From the NCBI GenBank assembly GCA_015179045.1, contig WHUZ01000031.1:434001-498000 (forward strand): a DNA stretch of 64,000 bases. The letters run 5' to 3'. Of the stretch, positions 34,210 through 45,542 are shown piece after piece. This DNA comes from Kalaharituber pfeilii. Taxonomy: Eukaryota > Ascomycota > Pezizomycetes > Pezizales > Pezizaceae. The position numbers and the translations under genes were made by a program. The notes beneath the pieces were generated by a model. It saw nothing but the letters and a program-made list of their open reading frames with translations, was not told the origin of the DNA and searched no databases. Positions within the stretch are counted from its first letter, which is position 1. Each line of letters opens with the position of its first letter.

Positions 34210-37200
34210 TCACGTCTCCGTCTCAATAGCTCCTCGCTCAAGCAGAAGTGAAACCATCTTGTCGTTACAACGATGCTTAGCAGCAGCGAGAGCAGTTCCA
34301 TACATGCCAGCCACAAGATTGATATCAGCCCCTCGCTCCAGCAGTAGGGCAACCACGTCCAACTTGCCTTCGTATGCAGCAGCAGCCAGAGCAGTCCCAA
34401 AATAACCACCCACAAGATTGATATCAGCCCCTCGCTCCAGCAGTAGGGCAACCACGTCCAACTTGCCTTCGTATGCAGCAGCAGCCAGAGCAGTCCCAAA
34501 GTAACCACCCACAAGATTAATATCAGCCCCTCGCTCCAGCAGTAGGGCAACCACGTCCAACTTGCCTTCGTATGCAGCAGCAATCAAAGCAGTCCCATAA
34601 CTGCCACCCCTGAGATTGATATCAGCTCCTTGCTCTAGCAGTAGTGCAACTATTTCGAAGCTGCCTTTGTATGCAGCAGCAGTCAGAGCAGTTCCATACT
34701 GACTGCTCACCAGATTGATATCAGCTCCTTGCTCTAGCAGTAGAGAAACCATCTCCCGGTTGCATTTGTATGCAGCAGCAGTCAGAGCAGTCCCATAATA
34801 ACTGTCCACAAGATTGATATCAGCTCCTTGCTCTAGCAGTAGAGAAACTATCTTCCTGTTACCATTGCGTGCAGCAATATTCAGAGCGGTACGACATCCA
34901 CCGCTCACAACATTGATATCAGCTCCTCGCTCCAACAATATGGAAACAATCTCCAAGCTGTCTGTCTCTGCAGCGGCGGTCATAGAAGTCCCACCACTGT
35001 AGACATAATTCACATCACCCCCATGTTGTACGATGAATTCCACAATCCATTTGTTCTGGCCCTCCGCAATGGCCACGTCTAGCAATGGCCTCTCATTTAA
35101 GGTTCTAACATTCATATCAGCATTCTCGGACTGCCATAGCCAGCTAACCAACTCTCCCAGGCCTCCTAGAGCCGCAGCAAAAGCGGGCTGCATAGGTTCT
35201 GACTTTACTGCCCACCAGATATCATGCCAGTCCCTACGATAGTAAGTGCTCCGCGAGGGGACCCAGCCAGTCCACCTTATATATTTTGTAGTCGCTTTAC
35301 CAAAAGAACTCAAAAAGCTATCCAGTAGTGGGATTTCCAATGCATGTTGCGATCCAGTGATTGACTTGGTACGTGAGGACAATACTAGGTCCTGAAATGA
35401 CCTGCAATGTCGGAACCAGTGCATAGCGGCATATGGATACAGAGGGTTGAGTTTTTCAATTTCCTCATTTGACAACTCTAGGTTGCGGGGATTCTGAAGA
35501 GTCCATAAACAATCTTCCGCCACATGAAGTTGTGCATCAGTTGTGTCCCACCGGTGGCTTTTTGTTTCCAAGTATTCATTGACTGACAGGTGTGCAAATC
35601 GAATAACATCCAATCCCCGATCCCATACGAGCAGTCCTCCACAAAAAGATAACACAACCTCTACTTCGACTGTTGACTCTGTCTCGCTTTTGTCTGTACT
35701 TAGGGGGATGCTGGAGTCGAGTATAGCAACAGCAACGATCTCTCGAGGTGTAAGAGGTCTGCATGAAACTAACATCCACTTCAGCACCCGCTCTGCGAAG
35801 ATAGAGCCACTTCCTTCCTGAGACTTTATTGTAGCCATAATCTCATCGTATACACCGGTTAAACCCTTGGGCAGCTTGCCCAATCGATTACGAATGTCCA
35901 TCTCAAGTCTAAACTTGCATAGGTCACGTAACTGGTACTCAACCCAAAGAAACCTATTCAAGTAAGTATATCTCTCAAGAGGCAAGAAATATAATATTAC
36001 ATTTCACAGTAGATGGTAGCAGTATGAGGGACTCGGATAACTTACATTCCATGTGCATGTCTTAATAGGACTTGCTGGATCTGTTCTCGTAGGGCTGCTG
36101 AGACCTGGCCTCGAAGGAGTTCCTTTGATTCAATCCTTCTCTCAAGCTCAGTTTCTACATAATGTTTGATATCCTCAGCATTATCTTGTGCTTCAATGCA
36201 GACATAGGGCACCTCCTTCAAAGAATCTTGAATGTCCAAGGTGAGGCGGCTGGATACAAGTACCTTTAAGGGACAGTTCGAATTCACGATGGAACTGAGA
36301 GCCTTTAGGATAAGGCGACGCACATCCTCAGGGCACTCATCTAGTGCATCTAGCATGATAACTGGCCGTCCGTAGCACTTGAGTAGATTTACAATAAGCT
36401 CAATACTCATTGTAGTGGGCAGATGCTTGCGGGCAGAAGGGTCTTTCTCTTGCTTCTCGTAGGCCTCTATTGCCGGTTTGCAAATGGAGCTACTGTCAGG
36501 GCATGCAAGCTGTTTAATGAGGGAAAGCAAGATTTTATCTTTACAACGACGGTCCTGTTCGTCTCGCTTGCAGTAGAAGAATGCAACCTTGTCAGCTTTT
36601 GCTTGGAGGTAATCAATGGCTGCCGACCTGAAAAAATCAGTGGTTGCCTTATTTGGCGTATTTCGAAAGGTTTATACTTACATGAGCTTTGTTTTTCCCG
36701 CACCAGCTGAGAAAATGCAATATAAGTTACATACATCTAATGACAGAGTGACCATGGGAGCAGGATACAGGTGGCCTTACGAATTCCATGTAACCATAAT
36801 ATCTCTGAACTCTCTGCTTGCCACCAATCACGAAACTCCGCTCTATTAAATAGCCATTTTCCAGTCCCATAAATACGCCCCTCCTGTGCAAGGTCATGGT
36901 GACTCTGGTATGGGACCTCAGAGAACCATCTGAGAATTTTTTTTCTCTCACTTTCTAGATAAGCGCGTTAGGCTTCGGCCGTTCCGACACCTGACACATC
37001 ATAGGTGTGGTAGTATGGTGAAACTTACCCTCAATGCTCTTGTACATCGCAGTTGTGGTGGAATCAATTCTTCTGATAATCGGCTCAAAATGCTTTAAAA
37101 GTTCTTTCAGAGCATTGAACTCCTCTAACCGTCAATTAGCAAGAAAGTGACTAATTATATGTAGTAAAAGAATCATGTCCTACTCTGATTGACAATTCTT

Positions 37201-38459
37201 ACATCTCCATGATCTGGATTGATGGTTTTTCCGTTAGCCCTCGCATCACTTGAAGGGGCTTATGTCTTACAGCACTTCTCTACTGCATCAGCCGCTATAT
37301 CCACTGCCAATTCTGGCTTATCGAGCGAGTTCAAATATTCCAACACCTCTCCCGGATGTTTCAAGTCCTCTAGAGTACGTTTCCCTGAGTTCGGTATTTT
37401 GAAATCAGCTTTATGTGACCTGCTCTGTCATGTTCGGATGGGGGTGATGAGTCGCCATACCAAAATTGCTTGTAAAAAGGTTCATTAATAGGCTCAGGAA
37501 AACCAGTATAGCTGTATATAAGTCCAACAATGCTCTGGAGAGGTTTTCTGTAGCCATTTCTGCTGTTGGGACCACCTCCGAAGTGAGGTACAGTTGTTCA
37601 TATATCGTACAGCGGCTTACAAGCATGGTTATTCGCTCCACCCCGACAACAGCAGCTGCCATATTCTGCTCCCCGCTGATTAAAATCTGTAGTATCCAGG
37701 TGAGCATTAGTCGAAGGTAGAGGGATGCAGGGATCAAACCGTTAGGATAAATCGTACTCCTGCCCATGGTAAGGCAGTGTGTACGGGATCATATTGTATC
37801 GCTACATCTCCTATGTGCTTGAATCTTTCAATCCAGCCTGTTATTGCTTCCGCCTTTTCTCGGACATCTATTTCCCATTGGCCCCATTTCAATTTCCAAC
37901 GTTTTTCTTTGCATCTTGCCTGGGCTTCCCTGGCGGTCTTCAGAAGCTCTTCCAAAAATTCTCTTTTTCCTGAAATGGTCTCTACTTTCATTCCTGCTTC
38001 CTGCAAGAGACACTTTTGTTCTGTGGGAAGACTTTCGAATGCTTTTCCCCATAGATCCTTTGATACCCCCCATTCATTGCATTTGCTCCCAAGTGTACCC
38101 TGCTTCTGCACCTCATCTTTCCTAGTAGGGTTATTGTCTTGACTATCATCTTGTTTCGCAGGTGAATTTGCTTCTATTTCACAGGCCAGTTCATGCCCAG
38201 GCTGCTCAGTTGGTTCCGCTATGATGTTGATGTCTGGGTTCAGATTGGCGGATTTATTTTGAGAGCTTGATTTGAATCTAAACACACTGAAGAACTTGTC
38301 TCGCTTGCGGGATTTCTGCTTACCCGTATTATGACCCTCCGTAAATGGACCAGGTGAAGGAGTCCGGGATTGATGTCTCCAGACATCAAGAGACCTTGGC
38401 TGTTCACCCGGTTCCGCTGGTGCTGCGGAAGGTTCTTTTGAGTTTCGCTTGCTTTCCAT
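34210..38459 (-). pseudogene. NACHT-ankyrin NLR-like (STAND) protein, one in-frame stop; possibly still functional if spliced
   Basis: Eight exons (plus-strand coordinates): 37740-38459, 37461-37686, 37203-37384, 37029-37122, 36781-36954, 36682-36706, 36046-36627, 34210-35953; the sum is 1249 codons. The N-terminal effector-like region ends exon 1 with DPVHTALPWAGVRF, typical of fungal NACHT proteins. Walker A is GIPGAGKT (about 464-471), split over a 25-nt exon; Walker B is VIMLDALDE (about 559-567). A winged-helix-like segment follows (FLWVEYQLRDLC, LPKGLTGVYDEIM, HLSVNEYL). About nine ankyrin repeats end the protein, the last ones nearly identical 99-bp units. A TAA at 37260-37262 lies in exon 3; a 57-bp GTAAGA...CAG intron could remove it but leaves an 11-nt exon. 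Fungal NLRs of this build mediate non-self recognition and cell death; the ligand here is unknown. Confidence 0.78.
34316..34612 (-). repeat. Three near-identical 99-bp ankyrin-coding units
   Basis: AGATTGATATCAGCCCC recurs at 34316, and with one variant base at 34415 and 34514, at exact 99-bp steps. Each unit encodes one 33-residue ankyrin repeat (EGKLDVVALLLERGADINLV). Units further upstream in the gene differ more, so the 3' units were amplified or homogenised recently. Confidence 0.85.
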
Positions 38460-40190
38460 TGGTATCGTTTCTATAAATTAGAAACTTGGATCTTGACTTT
38501 TAGCGATGAAGCTGTTGTGACACAGGATATGTGGAGCGCTTGTTCTCCTGACCTCCTGTCTCCCAGACCCTGGTTTCACACCCATGCTCCAGGCCCAGAG
38601 CCTCTCGAAATCCCTCTCGCTACATGCAGTGATCTTAGGTAAGCGTTGCTATATAGCAAGTGCAGGACTAACAGAAGTGTCGTTGGGAGAAAAACATACG
38701 AAGTGGGTGGTGATCTAGGTGGCGCCTTACAGTGTGAGATCGAGCTGAACATTCAGGCCGCGGCGCCCCACGACGCATTTTTCAGGAAACGAATGAACAA
38801 CTACTTTCAGAAGAGGCACCCAGAATTCAGGGTTTTCGATGCCAATATGTATTGCAGGATTCGGATAGGTATATTTGCATATCTTGGCTTGTGAATACGC
38901 ACATAGTTTAGTGATGGCATTGCGCAAAGGCTGAACAGGAATCCAATGATGGTGGCAGCATCGTTCGCCTTCTGATTGATGTATAAGATATATAGAGATA
39001 CATATGCCGGCAGGTTACAGCCATACAAGCAATGGGCGACTCATATGGACAATAGACAAATACAGCGACGGACAAATACTGTATTAAGGCAAGTGTAACA
39101 CTGGTGAAATGTGAAAAGTGCATTCTGCTGATTCTCCGTGAGTATCTTTTTAGATCCATAAGGAACCAAACCGTATGCCTTCCATCTCTCAACTGTCTTC
39201 CCTTACCCTACAGGGCATTACATACTTAATGCAGGCAATCCATAGGTATCGCAGCAACTAGAAAGCAAAGCAGTGGGTAGTTGACCATGGTGGCGGGCAA
39301 TTGATCTCTATAGAGGTGAATAAGCAGTGCGACCATGCCGTAGTGATTTCGCACGCAATGCACCCCCGCTCTCGATAAGCTGATTCACACGCTGACCACA
39401 GCTCTGGTCCACGGGCTACTGAACGAACTGTTCAGTTGCAGTCCAGCAGGTGGTCAACTGTTCAAGATCTGTATTTCGCCGAGTTTTGTCTTCAGCTTCT
39501 TTTGTTTGGTTTCAGAGATTTTTGCCTGTCTTCCATTTTCTGCAGCTCATCCTATCCACCACGCACGCCCCTCCCATGACGTCTTTATATTCTTGCTTCC
39601 TCAGTGTTTCTATCTTTTCCACTCCTATTTGGAAACCTCCACCACCCACTCCCTGTTGAATAATGGTTCGAAGACTGTTCAACCATCTGTTCAATGGGCT
39701 GCTTAACGAGCTGTCCAACGGGTTGTTCCACACGCTGTTCTGCGGGTGTTTACCAGGCCATTTGACGAGCGGTCTAGCGGGGTGTTTAACTAGCTTCTTA
39801 ATGTGCGGGCTGCGCGACGAGCTGGCGAGCTATGGACCAGGTCGGTACCGAGTATCTCGAGGACCTGCTGGCCTTGAGGCAAACCTGAGATGAGATCCGT
39901 TGCAGCGAGATGAAGTTGTGCTGGGAGAAAACACTGTAGTCAATAATGTTATTCTGGTCGACGCAGTGATGGCAGCTGTGGGGGTCCCAGGGTGCCGGAG
40001 GTGGCGGGAACCGACGGCGCTGTCGCGAGAAGAGTGTAAGGATGGAGTCTTTCAGAAGCCGATCTTTCATTCTTCCCGGAGCCCTCCTTAAATACCTCTC
40101 CTTGCATGACCCCTTTCAAGCTACTGTACATAACCACCTCGGTATAGAAGGGCATTTTACATCAGTGTTCCGGGTCCAGCCTACCTCAAT
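38460..40190. other. Region upstream of the NLR gene, without a supported gene
   Basis: The part next to 38459 is the likely promoter side of the NACHT-ankyrin gene. Further right there is a degenerate 12-bp repeat tract (separate entry). A ~70-bp block at about 40090-40160 is repeated at about 42840-42905, on the other side of the Harbinger element. Confidence 0.45.
39663..39835. repeat. Degenerate 12-bp tandem repeat
   Basis: About 13-14 imperfect units of a CTGTTCAACGGG-like dodecamer. Translated on + it gives a leucine every fourth residue (LFNHLFNGLLNELSNGLF). Related motifs occur before it at about 39395-39460. It could be either a decayed minisatellite or part of a periodic coding sequence. 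Confidence 0.6.
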
Positions 40191-40364
40191 AGAGGGATTT
40201 TGCTGTCACCAGGGATTTATCAGGGATAAAGCATTTAGCGCGTGGCACAACCCTGGGAATAACAAAAAATGTAATTGAGTTTTTGCTACACCAGGGATAC
40301 TCCAGGGTTTCTCCCTTTTTTGTCAACCACAACGTGATATACCTACAACACCATCAACTTCGCG

Positions 40365-41482
40365 ATGGCAACACTCAATCCTAAGCTTACTATAGCTATT
40401 GCTACAGGTGTAGCCACTACTGCTATGGCTACTGCTACCGAAATTCTGACCACTATGTCTGATACAGCATCATTGATTACTCTATACCTTCGTCTTAAGC
40501 GAAAGAAACGCTCACACTACCAGAAGTCATTAGATATGCCTCATCGCGCTCAGTTTTCTCTAGATAACTTGACAGATGAGCAATGCCTAGCATATCTTCG
40601 GTTCACTAAGGATCAAATTCGAGAGCTACTTCCAAAGCTTAGGGTAAATATGATCAAATATCCAACTAAGTATAAGCCTTTACCAGAGGTTGCTTTTTGT
40701 CTTATCTTATATCGCCTTGCTAGTCCAAATCGTTATAAGGATAATTTCTGGTGGTTTGGAAGATCTACATCATGGCAATCTACAATATTCAATACTTGTG
40801 TACAGTATTTGGATTCTCGATATAGTATAAAGCTATTTTGGGATGAGAAACATCTTAATCAGATACAACTCAAACATTATGCATGAGCTATACGAGATAT
40901 TGGAGGAGTGAATCGAGTTTGGGGATTTATTGATGGAACTTTGAGACCGATTTGTAGGCTTAGTGAAGATCAAAGACCGTAGTATTCAGGTTATAAAAAA
41001 GTACATGCTATTAAGTTCCAAGCAGTTATAACTCCTGATGAAATTATTTCACATTTTGGTGGACCTTATGAAGGACCAATGGGGGATTGGTAGTATTTCA
41101 TAAATCTGGTTTACAACAAAAGCTTCGAGATATACATATTTGTGTTCGAACAAGAGATAGACGGTATCTATATAGGGATCCAGCCTATGGAACTTCATTT
41201 GGAATAATCGGTAGTTATAAAGCAGAGCCAAATACAGTTCTACCTCCAGAAAAGCAGAAAGTGAATATAGTTATGTCTAGTTCCCGAATCAGTGTGGAGC
41301 ACGGTTTCAGCAAAGTCACAAATTTATGGGGATTCAATCATCAGAAAGACAACCTGAAGATTGGAATATCTCTGGTGGCAAGCTACTATAAGGTTGCTAT
41401 TCTATTAACCAACATTCATACATGCTTTAATGGATCACAAACAAGCAAAAAAATTCAACCTCGACCCTCCTACAATCAATGA
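40365..41482 (+). pseudogene. PIF/Harbinger (HARBI1-like) DDE transposase, inactivated
   Basis: The N-terminal part (40365-40883) is open for 173 codons and includes a helix-turn-helix-like region (LTDEQCLAYLRFTKDQIRELLPKL). Downstream homology continues in the same frame after TGA at 40884-40886: GFIDGTLRPICR holds the first catalytic Asp, then TAG at 40980 and another after GDW near 41090. A frame change there leads to the last part with LYRDPAYG (second Asp) and SVEHGFSKVTNLWGF (catalytic Glu). All three DDE positions are present, so decay is by a few point changes only. Family assignment rests on these motifs and on the partner gene. Confidence 0.85.
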
Positions 41483-41512
41483 GTACCTGGACCTCTAGAA
41501 ACCATTCGGAAG

Positions 41513-42609
41513 TTATTGAGCCATAGAATCAGAAGTTGCAGAAATGGGAGCCGCAGAATTGGAAGTCGCAGAAACAGGAGCCACAGAATTGGAAGTCGCA
41601 GAACCAGAAATTGTAGAATTAGGAGCTGCAGAATTGGGAGCCACAGAATCGGAAATATGAGTATAATGGGAGCTCTGATTTGGTATGCTTTGCTTTAAAT
41701 CATTCAACATAGCTAGGATTTGTCCCATAGCAGATGTCTGAGAGTGGACTTCATTTTCCAGTGTAGTTAGTCGTGATTCAATAGCTTTCAGGTCAGCTTG
41801 AGGATGTCTTTCAGGAGCTGAATTAGTAGCTAAAGCTTGTAAACTATTACTGATCTTATCACTAAACTTCTCAATAAATGTTTGAGAATCCTTTCGCATA
41901 TCCGTAATTGTTGTTACAAGCAAGTTTAGCTTAGTTAGTAGAGCTTTGTCGCCAGTGCCGCTTTGCTTGCTTTCTTAAATCCCTGGAGCTAGGAAATTCC
42001 TCATCATCTGAGGAGTCTAGGTTGATAGGTAATGTAATTTTTCATTTTTGTGACCTGGTGAGGAGGAGATTATTGCGCCATTGGGATGCTGCCTCTTGTT
42101 CTGCCTGCAGCTCCTCCTTCACTTTCTTCTTATCCTCTGTATCTTTTGTCATTGCATCTATATGGTTCTTCTACAACTGAAGTACTTGCTTAAGATCAGA
42201 ATCATTCTGTACTATTCCTGATTCTTTTGCTTCTTGTCTATCATCAACCTCGAGTTGAATAAGGAGACTAGACATTGTATCTCTAGGATCACTAAGTCTT
42301 TTACTCGTAGCGTAAATAAAATATTCCTTAATGTCCTTCCAGAAGTTCTCTTTATTGCCATGACGATGTTTGCTCTAGTGTTCCACACATAATTGTACAA
42401 GTACTAGACGATCCTCATCTGTTAAATTGACTTTAGAACGTGAGACTCTAGGTAGATGTACTGGTGTAGGTGCAGGCGTTGAAACTGGTGCCGGCGTAGG
42501 TGTAGGGGTAGATTGTAGTACCGATGTGGGCTGTGGTGTTGGCGTAGGCTCCTATGAAAATGGAGTACCTTCCAACTGCATTAATCGCAACTCAATTTCG
42601 TCAGACATT
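41513..42609 (-). pseudogene. Myb/SANT-like accessory protein of the Harbinger element, inactivated
   Basis: Starts at 42609 (MSDEIELRLMQLEG), followed by a Pro/Thr-Val repeat linker, then a SANT-like helix region (LTDEDRLVLVQLCVEH, then KENFWKDIKEYF), a basic linker, and a C-terminal coiled part with Ser/Ala/Pro repeats (SATSNSAAP) ending at 41513. In-frame stops follow PFS and VEH, and another comes after VLQL. In known Harbinger elements this protein carries the transposase to the nucleus and to the ends. The reading is clear in pieces; frames change at least once near 41940-42060. Confidence 0.6.
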
Positions 42610-43559
42610 CCCTGATTTTTGGTTAACTATATGAATCAGTTCGTAGAATCGATCTCTACTTTCAGAATCAAAATTGAGTAAAAACTGGTGAAGATAGATG
42701 GGAGTCAAAAAGCAGTGGTTTCCAGGGATCCAGCCCTGGAAATCCAATCCCAGAAATGAAATTCCTCCCGTAGGATTCTCTAGCACGTGGCGCAGTCATC
42801 CCTAAAATCCCTCTAAATATTTATATAATAAAAAATTTAGGCATCTCCTTGCGTGACCCTTTCCAAGCTACTGTACATACATCGGTGTAAGAGGGTACTG
42901 TACGGAATAACCCTCATTTCGGGTCACGAGAATGCTGCCGTGTTCACATAATAAATAGTGTTAGGTTGAACTTGACAGGGTTTAGTATAGAATTCCCGTT
43001 GTGATTCCAGTAACGCCCAAGGGTGCCAGAGCAGTTATTACTTTTTAAACCGTTAATCTTGAAAAGATTGTGATAGCACCGCTTTTGGGTTAAATGGTTA
43101 TAATATATTTTAACCGTTTTTATTACACATATGGTAAAAAGCTTGATAACCAATCTCTAACAAGAATACAGAGAAGAAAATATAAGATATAATATTTCAA
43201 GTCAAAGTAGATTTGTTAGGCATTCATTCCACCACCACATTGTACGACCATTTAGTATAATAGGTGTAGAGGCATCAGTTCTATCTCAATCTCATTTGCT
43301 ATTAATATCCTTACTCTTGTCATTGCCAGCATATGTATGAACCCAGCATCGAGATCAAGCATCGGGATCAATTGTATACTCTAAAGTCTCAAGTACTTAT
43401 GTCATACTACTGATACTTAACTCGAATTGCCAAGCCTTTCAAACTTAACTCCCACATTTCTTCACGTCTTCCACTTCTCCACTCTATCAACTTCTTACTC
43501 TCCCATACTTCTCCACTCCTCTAATTCATCAGTCTCATTGCTCCATTACTTCCACTCTG

Positions 43560-43847
43560 CACATCACTTTCACTCCACAATCCTGTTCACAGTGATATAA
43601 TCCTACGTGTCTATAATCTCATCCACTCTGACATTTACAATCTCACTCACACAATCCTGCTTTTTCTGACACTCACAATCCTGCCGAATCTAACACTCAT
43701 AACTCTACTTACACAATCCTTCTGGTATTCACAATTCTGCATACACAATTCTTCTGACATTTACATTTCTGCTAACTCTAACAACCACTTAGTCTGACTC
43801 ATAATCCCGCTCACAGAATCCTGCTCACAGAATCCTGCAGTAACAGA
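43560..43847. repeat. Degenerate minisatellite, CACAATCCTGC motif
   Basis: A pyrimidine-rich tract with many imperfect copies of CACAATCCTGCT / CACAGAATCCTG separated by CTGACAYT-like spacers. Unit length varies (about 11-30 bp). Confidence 0.6.
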
Positions 43848-43940
43848 TCTGGTAAACGCAGAGAGTTACCGTCCGCCAGACCAAAAAGACACTTGACTAG
43901 CGATACTCGCGAGTCCTCTGCATAGCTCATGTAGCACTTA
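43846..43940 (+). repeat. LTR-like piece, inverted partner at 48747-48844
   Basis: Starts at TAACAGATCTGGTAAACGCA and includes AAAAAGACACTTGACTAGCG; the reverse complement of 48747-48844 matches over about 95 bp with roughly a dozen differences. The TGTAACGGATCTGG-type start of the partner suggests LTR ends of one retrotransposon family, left as remnants in opposite orientation. Confidence 0.6.
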
Positions 43941-44015
43941 TTTACTGCGACGCCGTCGCCATAGGCTGTCGCATATCACCTGTGTCGCATATGCATATCC
44001 ACTGACCGCCCCACC

Positions 44016-44074
44016 CCTCGCCATAGTCCTTAGGGCGGCATGCGAGTACTGATATAAAAAAAAAAAAGAAAAAA
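44016..44074 (+). mobile_element. Ultrashort poly(A) insertion, 12-bp target duplication
   Basis: The body starts CCTCGCCATAGTCCTTAGGG and ends GCGAGTACTGATATA before an A-rich tail interrupted by one G. GACCGCCCCACC is found on both sides (44004-44015, 44075-44086). It is an example of the CCATAG...GGCGGCATGCGAGTACTGATAT subtype. Confidence 0.85.
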
Positions 44075-44141
44075 GACCGCCCCACCTATGGTTGCGGTGA
44101 GCTCGTAACAGTATCTATTGCTTGCTTCGAAGATCTTCATT

Positions 44142-44203
44142 GCCCTGCCACGATGAACAGCTGCAAGTGGGTTTACGTGATATAAAAAAAAAAAAAAAAA
44201 AGG
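44142..44203 (+). mobile_element. Ultrashort poly(A) insertion, 11-bp target duplication
   Basis: The body starts GCCCTGCCACGATGAACAGC and ends TTTACGTGATATA, then A-tail and GG. AGATCTTCATT is found on both sides (44131-44141, 44204-44214). It begins at the same 5' base as the copy at 33226. Confidence 0.85.
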
Positions 44204-44650
44204 AGATCTTCATTCTAATAAGAGAGATAGAAACTAATCTGTAGCTATGTAATCAATCGGCTAGTTTTATGAATTGTGATATAGTTAATAAAGTTGCAAT
44301 AGTTCACTATATTATACAATAGTTTATATAATTGTGATGAGGATATAGTTAAAGCAAGAATACAGTGTTGAGGATTACATTGTTGTAAAAGCCATATCGT
44401 GATCATACCATTAGGGAAGCAATATCATGATCATACTGTTGGGGTAGGCATACAGTTACACTCTTAGATGAGGCGTTTATGCTAACCGCTTGGCATGACC
44501 TAACCGTTTTTTCACCATAAAACAGTTATAAAGTTACAAATGATTTGAGTATATTCCTTGTATAACAACCCATTTCCAATAATACTAACGGAAGTTCACA
44601 CATTCACAATAACATCACGGTAATAAAAAAGTGGGGGTTATTCCGTACAG

Positions 44651-45022
44651 TATCTTACAAAGAGCTGAAGAGGTGGCCGGCGCCGATGGGGGATAATGCG
44701 GACAAATACAAACAAAAAAGTCATGATGGCTTAAGGAGGACAGGCTTGGACGAGAGCTGGGGGCCTTGGAATTTTTGCCCATTGGGATGAAACAACTCAA
44801 GTACCCAGAGATCAGGGTAACTGAAAGTACCTCACTGTACTTGCTTAATTACATACAGTAAAAACTGGAAAACAAGTATTCGTGAATAAGATATGGTGTT
44901 ATCATGAATTTTACAATACAAACATATACAGTGGGAAAAAAAAAAAAAAAAGCATAATACAGCAAGCAGAAGCAAGCGAATGGATAGATATGTAACGCGA
45001 TTTGTGAGTGAGGGGCTACATT
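44651..45022. other. 3' flank of the damaged PD-(D/E)XK-like copy
   Basis: No gene. From about 44873 the sequence (TATTCGTGAATAAG...TTATCATGA) is paralogous to the 3' flank of the other copy at about 46273, so the duplication extends past the coding part. Confidence 0.5.
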
Positions 45023-45426
45023 CTAAGCCGAAAACTCCGTTTTAAACTTCGATATAAGGTCCAACTCCCGAATGAATGCGTATTCCTTTTTTGCTTCAGC
45101 GATAAAAATATGCAAGCCGCGACCACTGGAACTCGAAGCGCCGAGTATCCGCCATCTGTGGGTGGTCCGAGGAGAAGAGGTCGGGAACTGTTATAGATGG
45201 AGGAGCTATGGGGGGTACTGTGCCAGCAAAGTCAATCAGAGATGGTGAACCGTCACGATACGTTTCCCGGCTGCGAGGATCAAAGTGGTAAATCTCCACG
45301 TAGGTAGTGATATTGCCAACCCAGTCATCCGCTTTTGATAGTTTCCCTGCGCAAGAGGTGAATGGAGGCATCAGAAGGGGGATCGGACAGGGAGGAAGAG
45401 GCAGATGACACAGATTGAACCTCCTG

Positions 45427-45496
45427 TGTGCTTTTTTTTTTAGAAAAAAAAGAAAAATATCACATAACTCCGCATACAGCTGTTCGCCATGGCAGA
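45427..45496 (-). mobile_element. Short poly(A) insertion with empty site preserved in the paralog
   Basis: Read on the minus strand: TCTGCCATGGCGAACAGCTG, then GCGGAGTTATGTGATAT and a long T/A-rich tail. The paralogous sequence at about 46765-46785 runs from CCTCCTG straight into CGGTAGGGGG without it. No clean target duplication, perhaps obscured by later changes. Boundaries are good to within about 5 bp. Confidence 0.75.
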
Positions 45497-45542
45497 CCGG
45501 TGGGGGTAGACGGGAGTAGAGAAGTGCTATCTTCATCCAAGT

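Larger units (their letters stand above)
40191..42814. mobile_element. Decayed PIF/Harbinger DNA transposon with both typical genes
   Basis: Bounded by AGAGGGATTTT (40191-40201) and its reverse complement (42804-42814); subterminal parts also share GCGYGTGGC-like motifs in inverted orientation. It contains a transposase on + and a Myb/SANT-like partner on -, converging near 41500, which is the standard PIF/Harbinger layout. The expected 3-bp TWA duplication is not intact (ATA-like left, TAA right). Both genes carry stops. Confidence 0.75.
42898..44650. mobile_element. TA-flanked element with CTGTACGGAATAACCC ends, heavily invaded
   Basis: The left end CTGTACGGAATAACCCTCA and the right end (reverse complement with one difference) are each flanked by TA (42896-42897, 44651-44652). 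Subterminal parts share TTAACCGTTTTT-like and ACCGTTTTTTCACC-like motifs. The interior holds a minisatellite, an LTR-like piece and two short poly(A) insertions, but no transposase. Confidence 0.6.

Noticed and set aside
37385..37460. Intron ending at the ATGACAG acceptor (about 37426) in the first NLR
   Set aside because: It brings a stop at once; the later ACTCAG acceptor gives a 76-bp intron and joins GKRTLEDLKH in frame.
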